The translations under genes were made by a program, and so were the position numbers. A DNA stretch of 64,000 nucleotides, from contig CM069455.1 of NCBI GenBank assembly GCA_035610835.1, forward strand, positions 20,907,874 to 20,971,873, read 5' to 3'. The DNA is from Ophiura sarsii. Lineage: Eukaryota; Echinodermata; Ophiuroidea; Amphilepidida; Ophiuridae. The notes beneath the pieces were generated by a model. The model was not told the DNA's origin. It saw only the letters and a program-made list of their open reading frames with translations, and did no database searches. Numbering within the stretch: the stretch's first letter is position 1; each line of letters opens with the position of its first letter. This document shows positions 55,800 to 64,000 of the stretch, one piece after another.

Positions 55800-56900
55800 G
55801 ATTAAAGCAACTCAAACTACATTCCTCATAATAAGTAACTTTACCAGGTAATAAATATGCGTTTAACTCTAAAACTATAGCTCCGACGTAAAATATTACA
55901 TTATTAAATTGTAAACAACTTTCTTCTCTTACTTTGAGATATAATAAACGCAAAAATTGACTAAATAATAACACACATGCAGCTATGAGCGTGTTTCTAC
56001 TGGGGAACTTAACGTTAATTACAGGCAAGTTTGCCCAGTAGAAATAGCCAGATACCGTTAATTAACGGTAGGTTTTGTAACCGCAAAACCTTCACAAACC
56101 AGGTTTGTTACCGGTAATTAACGGTTACTTTCCCAGTAGAAACAGCCACCCGATTAATCTTAACGTTATGTTCTTTGAACTGTGTCACGCTGGACTATAC
56201 GCATTGTGAGGCAATCTTTTTCAGGTGGGGCGGCATTGTTTGGTACAACAACAGGTAAAATGTCGTCGCCCATCAGGATCGATAAACTTAGCGGTAACTT
56301 TTCGCGAGTAGAAACAGGGGGACTAAAAACTTACCGTTAACTTTGCAGTGCCCCAGTAGAAACACGCTCATAGTATCCAAAACCAAAAATAAAGTCCGTT
56401 TTTTCATTTTAGCAGCTGCACGCCGCAGCCTCCGTATGGCTATGTGTTTTGAACTCGCCACCCTTCCCGTTGCATGTCCCGATTTTACACCATCTGAGAT
56501 TCGAATTAGCATATCGCAATAACTACTTGTTCTACCCAATAAAAAGTATATATTTTGCTGAACGGTAATCTCACAAGGAATCAAAATGTGCTATTGAAAT
56601 TTAGATAGACCCTAATCATGCTAATGGTAACATTATATGGTCCTCAAAATAAGTAACTGACCAGGTAATAAAAATGCTCTCAACTCCAACACTATAATAG
56701 CTCATACGTAAAAATATTAAATCATAAAGTTGTAAGGAAACTTCTTTCCTTTAACATGTTTAATTTGAGATATTACACGTGAAGTCGTGAAGATATGAAT
56801 TCTAACTCGGTTATGTGCCTAAAACCAAAACAACGTCTGTTTTTCATTTTAACATTTGGTTCGCCTACACGCAGCCTCGGACTAGCAACAGGCAAATTAC
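55800..56900. repeat. Older direct duplication split by an inverted-repeat element
   Basis: Sequence around TAAGTAACTTTACCAGGTAA + TAAA and CTCCGACGTAAAATATTA (55830-55900) resembles 56650-56720 (TAAGTAACTGACCAGGTAAT, CTCATACGTAAAAATATTA). TTTTCATTTTAGCAGCTGCACG near 56402 resembles TTTTCATTTTAACATTTGG near 56842. So the unit is about 0.8-1 kb. The element at 55983-56373 sits in the first copy only. Confidence 0.55.
55983..56373. mobile_element. 391-bp inverted-repeat element with CAGTAGAAAC motifs
   Basis: Ends CTATGAGCGTGTTTCTACTG and CAGTAGAAACACGCTCATAG are perfect inverted 20-mers. Inside, CCAGTAGAAA(C/T)AGCCA-type strings recur at about 56033, 56132 and 56309. Runs of GTTAATTAACGG are themselves palindromic. 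No coding frame. Confidence 0.8.
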
Positions 56901-56921
56901 TGATTAACTGGTAGCAACAAC

Positions 56922-57021
56922 NNNNNNNNNNNNNNNNNNNNNNNNNNNNNNNNNNNNNNNNNNNNNNNNNNNNNNNNNNNNNNNNNNNNNNNNNNNNNNN
57001 NNNNNNNNNNNNNNNNNNNNN
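56922..57021. other. Assembly gap, 100 N
   Basis: A run of exactly 100 N, the usual placeholder for a scaffold gap of unknown size. Sequence on either side need not be adjacent in the genome. Confidence 0.99.
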
Positions 57022-57284
57022 GACTTTTTAAATCGTTAAATTATTTGATATGTTTAACCACAATAGTTGCGGCCCTGGTTCTAATTTGAGATACGATGAT
57101 TGTCCGGAAGGATACTCAGCCCAGGAATGTGATGTTATGCAGCTTGTAGGCTCCCTCGTCCTTGTTTAGTGTTTTCTTTTCTCTCCTCCTGATCCTGATA
57201 TCTTCCTTAAGCCAACTGCTTCTGCCCACGCCCTCTACGACGGTTATCAGTCACTATAAAACCCAGTGAGCAGAAGTCAGAGAT

Positions 57285-57335
57285 GCCAGTCTGATGAAGC
57301 TACCAGCGTGGTAGTAAAACGTCATTAAACAGTGA
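57285..57335 (+). ncRNA. Hammerhead-ribozyme-like motif (decayed)
   Basis: CTGATGA (57291-57297) is followed by a hairpin CTACCA/GCG/TGGTAG and then TAAAACGTCATTAAAC. Type I hammerheads have CUGANGA, stem II, GAAA, then a GUC-type cleavage triplet. Here GAAA has become TAAAA, so activity is doubtful. Such motifs are known from Penelope-like elements; no protein remains beside it, and the gap is 260 bases to the left. Confidence 0.4.
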
Positions 57336-57456
57336 GTAACATCCTTCACTTCTTTTGGATTTGTACACAAAGAAATTTCAATATTATGCAACCAAACAAA
57401 TCAAAGAATATACATACATTATCTGCTTCAATCGCCAACTGCTGGATTATTTGTAG

Positions 57457-58350
57457 TATAGGGTGAGTCAAACAAAACTGCAGTAGTGGAAAAATCCATT
57501 TTTAGATATATTTTTAAACGTGGCAAGAATGACATATTTGTTCCTAACTTTGTGTGAAAAAATGGAGTCGATCGGATTTTCCGTTTGTCTTTGGTGACCC
57601 TCTTTGCCGCACACTCCAATTTACGTGTTTGTCCGCGAACACGGTGATCTTCAATTGAAATTGCACACGTTGCATTTTCATATTTGAATATCCCGCCAAC
57701 AAAAAAATGGAAAGATTCAGTTTTTCATCCAAATTTAGAACATTATAAGCAATTCATAGCATCGGTGAGGTAAATTGATTATGTTAACTCACATGTAAAC
57801 AAGAAAGGATGCATTAAATTCCAATTACATCACGAATTTACTCAAGTTTCCAAATTTGAATGGAAAACACATTTTGCGATCTTATGCATGTTTTGAGTAT
57901 CTCGTGGACAAACGTATGAAATTGGTGCACGGTTAAAAAGGTTCACCAAAGGCAAACGGAAATGATATTGACTTCATTTGTGTCACACAAAGTTAGTAAC
58001 AAGTAAGGTATACTGGTTCTCCGGTTTCCTCCTGCTTTCAAAATCGGTGATTAGTTGTTTCGGTTATCAAAAACTTCCTTGACCCAATGGTATATATTTG
58101 GGGAGCTGCATTGAAAAATGGTGGATGTTACAATCTAAGTGCGGATAGGTTTGCGCTAGAAATTGGCAGCACCCTATAGTTGATGCGACCTGATTCTGAT
58201 GATTCACCAGCAGCGAAATCACAGCGCTTTGAGCCATTTGGAAAAGGCGCTATATAAATACTGATTATTATTATTATTATTACGGTTAAACATTTTCAAA
58301 ACAAGATGGCTTCTTTCCACTGTTGCAGGTTTTTTTTACTCACCCTGTAT
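57457..58350. mobile_element. Terminal-inverted-repeat element, copy 2
   Basis: Left end TATAGGGTGAGTCAAACAAA + ACTGCAGTAGTGG; right end CCACTGTTGCAGGTTTTTTT + TACTCACCCTGTAT. Shares interior sequence with 39577-41026 (TTGAATATCCCGCCAAC, TCTTATGCATGTTTTGAGTA, ATTTACTCAAG). A LINE end is inserted at 58009-58283. No transposase frame. Confidence 0.7.
58009..58283 (+). mobile_element. CR1/L2-like LINE 3' end
   Basis: It starts TGGTTCTCCGGTTTCCTCCT, the conserved kind of sequence near the 3' end of CR1/L2 elements, and ends CAGCGCTTTGAGCC...GGCGCTATATAAATACTG + ATT repeats. It is inserted into the older terminal-inverted-repeat element. Confidence 0.65.
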
Positions 58351-58611
58351 TTTGAGAGATTAGTAAAATTGCTTCCCGGCAAGCCTTGTATTTCGAGACA
58401 CCTGTCGTAGCGCTTGAAATCCCAATTTTTGAACCGAACGATAAAAATAGTGCCAGATGTTTGTGAATTTTGCGACACGTTGGAACCAAAACAAAAACAA
58501 AGGCTAGTAGTCCGTAACATAAGAGGTATCAGAGAATAATTTCATCAGGAATCCAAGGAAAATTAATAATAAAGATTCATAGAAAAATTCCAAATTTGAA
58601 CTTACTGTACC

Positions 58612-58650
58612 AGACAGTTTCGACGTCCGTTCGGATGTCTTTATCAATGG
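58612..58650 (-). ncRNA. Hammerhead-like motif, left arm copy
   Basis: Reverse complement of the motif in the right arm (TTGATAAAG, hairpin, CGAAAC). Detail is under 59846-59890. Confidence 0.35.
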
Positions 58651-58737
58651 TGTATGACCGCTGATCCAGTGTTACCAGAAGATGTTGATTTTCTGGTGAC
58701 GTCACGTGATGATTTTGATGACATTTAGAGGACATAG

Positions 58738-59849
58738 CTATTGCAACAGCTCCGCTTGACTGCAAACCTAGATTGTTCAAACGGTATGTGGATGATATCC
58801 TGGAAATTGTAAGCAAAGGCACTGAAGACAAGCTCACGGACCATCTCAACAATGTCGACGAGACCGGTAATCTCAAGTTTACATACGAGAAAGAACAGGA
58901 GGGAAAAATAGCGTTCCTGGACACACTCATCGTACGCAAACCAGATGGCAGTGTGAAGCTCCTAGTCTACAGAAAGCCCACACACACCAACCAATATCTG
59001 AACTTCCAATCGGCCCATCCGTTGCATCACAAATTAGGTGTTATCCGCACTTTGCTAGACAGGAAAGATAAAATTGTCACAGAACCAGAAGACAAGATCG
59101 CTGAGGAAGAAATCATCAGGTCAGCCCTCAAGCAATGTGGATACCCGCAATGGTCGATTGACAAAGTAAAGAAAGCGAGACAACAGCCAAAGAAAAAGGA
59201 CAGTAAAAATGCCAAAAGTGAGAACAAAACTCTAACTAACGTCACTCTACCGTATATAGCCGGGGTCACGGAAAAGGTTCAGCGAATCTTCAGAAAACAC
59301 AACATAGGTTCAGCGGTAAAACCACACACCAGCCTCCGGAATATATTAGTGCACGCGAAAGACAAACAGGACAATGAGGACAAAGCAGGCGTGGTCTATG
59401 AGATCCCTTGTCAGAACTGTGACAAGACGTACATAGGCGAGACAGGCCGCCGGTTCGGCACCCGTAAAAAGGAACATAAAACTGAAACGGACAAAATGAC
59501 CGACCGCAAATTCACCCGCACGGCAAGGAAAGACTCTCAAAGCATAGAGATGAAGTCTTCCATCGCAGACCACGCTGCTACGGAAAACCACTTAATAAAT
59601 TGGGACAATACAAACATTCTCGCGAGGGACGACGCCAGAAATACCAGATGGATCAGAGAATCCATTTGGATCCGTCGAAAAGCCAATAATGACATGAAAC
59701 AGCACCTAATGAATGGCGACGAGGGGGCCTACCAACTTAGTCACCTGTACGACCCTTTGATCCGGATTACGTCATCAAAATCATCACGTGACGTCACCAG
59801 AAAATCAACATCTTCTGGTAACACTGGATCAGCGGTCATACACCATTGA
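58738..59849 (+). pseudogene. Penelope polyprotein: RT C-terminal part plus GIY-YIG endonuclease
   Basis: The frame opens beside the left arm without an ATG: ATAPLDCKPRLFKRYVDDIL (RT box with YVDD), then EGKIAFLDTLIVRKPDGSVK, YRKPTHTNQYLNFQSAHP (RT thumb). A lysine-rich linker and PYIAGVTEKVQRIFRKHNI follow. The GIY-YIG endonuclease is VVYEIPCQNCDKTYIGETGR with downstream R..EHK and an H..N..W. The frame stays open to TGA 59847-59849, so only the 5' half is lost. It copies RNA into DNA and nicks target DNA when complete; here it cannot act on its own. Confidence 0.85.
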
Positions 59850-59890
59850 TAAAGACATCCGAACGGACGTCGAAACTGTCTGGAACAGTA
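59846..59890 (+). ncRNA. Hammerhead-like motif in Penelope-like terminal copy
   Basis: TTGATAA (59846-59852) stands where CUGANGA is expected. Then comes GACATCC-GAAC-GGACGTC, a seven-pair stem with one mismatch and a four-base loop, then GAAAC and a small ACTGT/ACAGT hairpin ending in U-A. The C3-G8 pair of the ribozyme core would be U3-A8 here, a compensated change. Penelope-like elements are known to carry hammerheads in their terminal repeats. The polyprotein stop codon overlaps the motif. Activity is unproven. Confidence 0.45.
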
Positions 59891-60114
59891 AGTTCAAATT
59901 TGGAATTTTTCTATGAATCTTTATTATTATAAGAGGTATCAATGCGTAAGTCTAATATAGTTCGTATGATAAAATAGGTACTTGTGACCATTAAATATTC
60001 TACGACGACGAAAAAGGACTTAGCTTTTGTCAGAACTGACAGAAGATATCACTTGAGAGATTGTTGACGTCGATACAAACCAGGATTGGACTAATAGCTG
60101 ACAAGGTAGTCATC

Positions 60115-63776
<3,662 letters not shown>

Positions 63777-64000
63777 GTGAATGTCTTGTTTTTCTAATGT
63801 AATGTCTCGTCCTAATGTTAATATAAATCAGAGTATTTGCTGTATTTTCGATGCTTATGTATATTACGTGAAAAGATACAAAGAGGCGGAAAAAGTGAAG
63901 TTTATCAAGCGCTGTACTTGTTGAACCAATTGTGGTTTGTATAGAAGAGTACATTTTTGGATACAAATCGATTCGGAGATTCCATTTTGGAATCAAATTT

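Larger units (their letters stand above)
58532..59928 (+). mobile_element. Penelope-like element with inverted end copies and 13-bp TSD
   Basis: ATAAGAGGTATCA flanks it at 58519-58531 and 59929-59941. Bases 58566-58722 are the reverse complement of about 59766-59925 with very few changes. Between them lies the 3' half of a Penelope-like polyprotein (YVDD reverse-transcriptase box and GIY-YIG endonuclease). Inverted terminal copies after 5' truncation are typical of Penelope-like elements. High identity of the two arms and the intact duplication point to a young insertion. Confidence 0.85.

Overview
This is eukaryotic nuclear DNA: AT-rich, split genes with GT-AG introns, and more mobile-element sequence than exon sequence. 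I think it is a marine invertebrate, most likely a deuterostome such as an echinoderm or hemichordate. The reasons are the long tandem fibronectin-III receptor, a UGA-containing iodothyronine-deiodinase-like gene, an animal family-3 solute-binding protein, a Penelope-like element, CR1-type LINE ends and many short inverted-repeat elements. The species is an inference. One 100-N assembly gap lies at 56922-57021.

Four split protein-coding genes were assembled by eye from reading frames, splice signals and intron phases. (1) Plus strand, 1863-29626: 14 coding exons, 970 aa. It is a type I membrane receptor with signal peptide, six-bladed YWTD (LDLR class B) propeller, six FN3 domains forming three A/B pairs, one transmembrane helix and a 50-residue tail without a kinase. 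(2) Minus strand, 42969-31687: 8 coding exons, 331 aa. It is a type II membrane protein whose whole ectodomain resembles a bacterial family-3 solute-binding protein, without an ion-channel insert. (3) Minus strand, 53631-47389: five exons, 319 residues, N-terminus missing. It is an iodothyronine-deiodinase-like selenoprotein with an in-frame UGA at the active site. (4) Plus strand, from 60115 off the right edge: a secreted NTF2-like (SnoaL/DUF4440) protein. Genes 1 and 2 converge; genes 2 and 3 are tandem on the same strand.

By region: 1-1.8 kb is the end of a LINE plus tandem repeats. 1.8-29.6 kb is gene 1, whose introns hold LINE fragments, a mariner fossil, a Gypsy-like LTR retrotransposon (11331-15976, with TSD, inserted into a palindromic element and itself carrying a LINE), hAT-like elements and a 3.5-kb element with 224-bp terminal inverted repeats. 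29.6-31.7 kb is empty intergenic DNA. 31.7-43 kb is gene 2, with a duplicated broken exon, a 594-bp nested-hairpin element and a 27-bp minisatellite. 43-47.4 kb is intergenic, with one tandem array and one short inverted-repeat element. 47.4-53.6 kb is gene 3, with an inverted array of the same minisatellite. 53.6-60 kb is repeat-rich: a 439-bp foldback, several inverted-repeat elements, the gap and a Penelope-like element with terminal inverted copies. 60-64 kb is gene 4 with a long CT microsatellite.

The least expected objects are the pore-less solute-binding membrane protein, the deiodinase-like gene with a divergent motif before its UGA, the kinase-less receptor built by FN3-pair duplication with a dead duplicate exon in an intron, and hammerhead-ribozyme-like motifs in the Penelope-like element. 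Nothing could be searched or folded by computer; exon models rest on manual phase matching.
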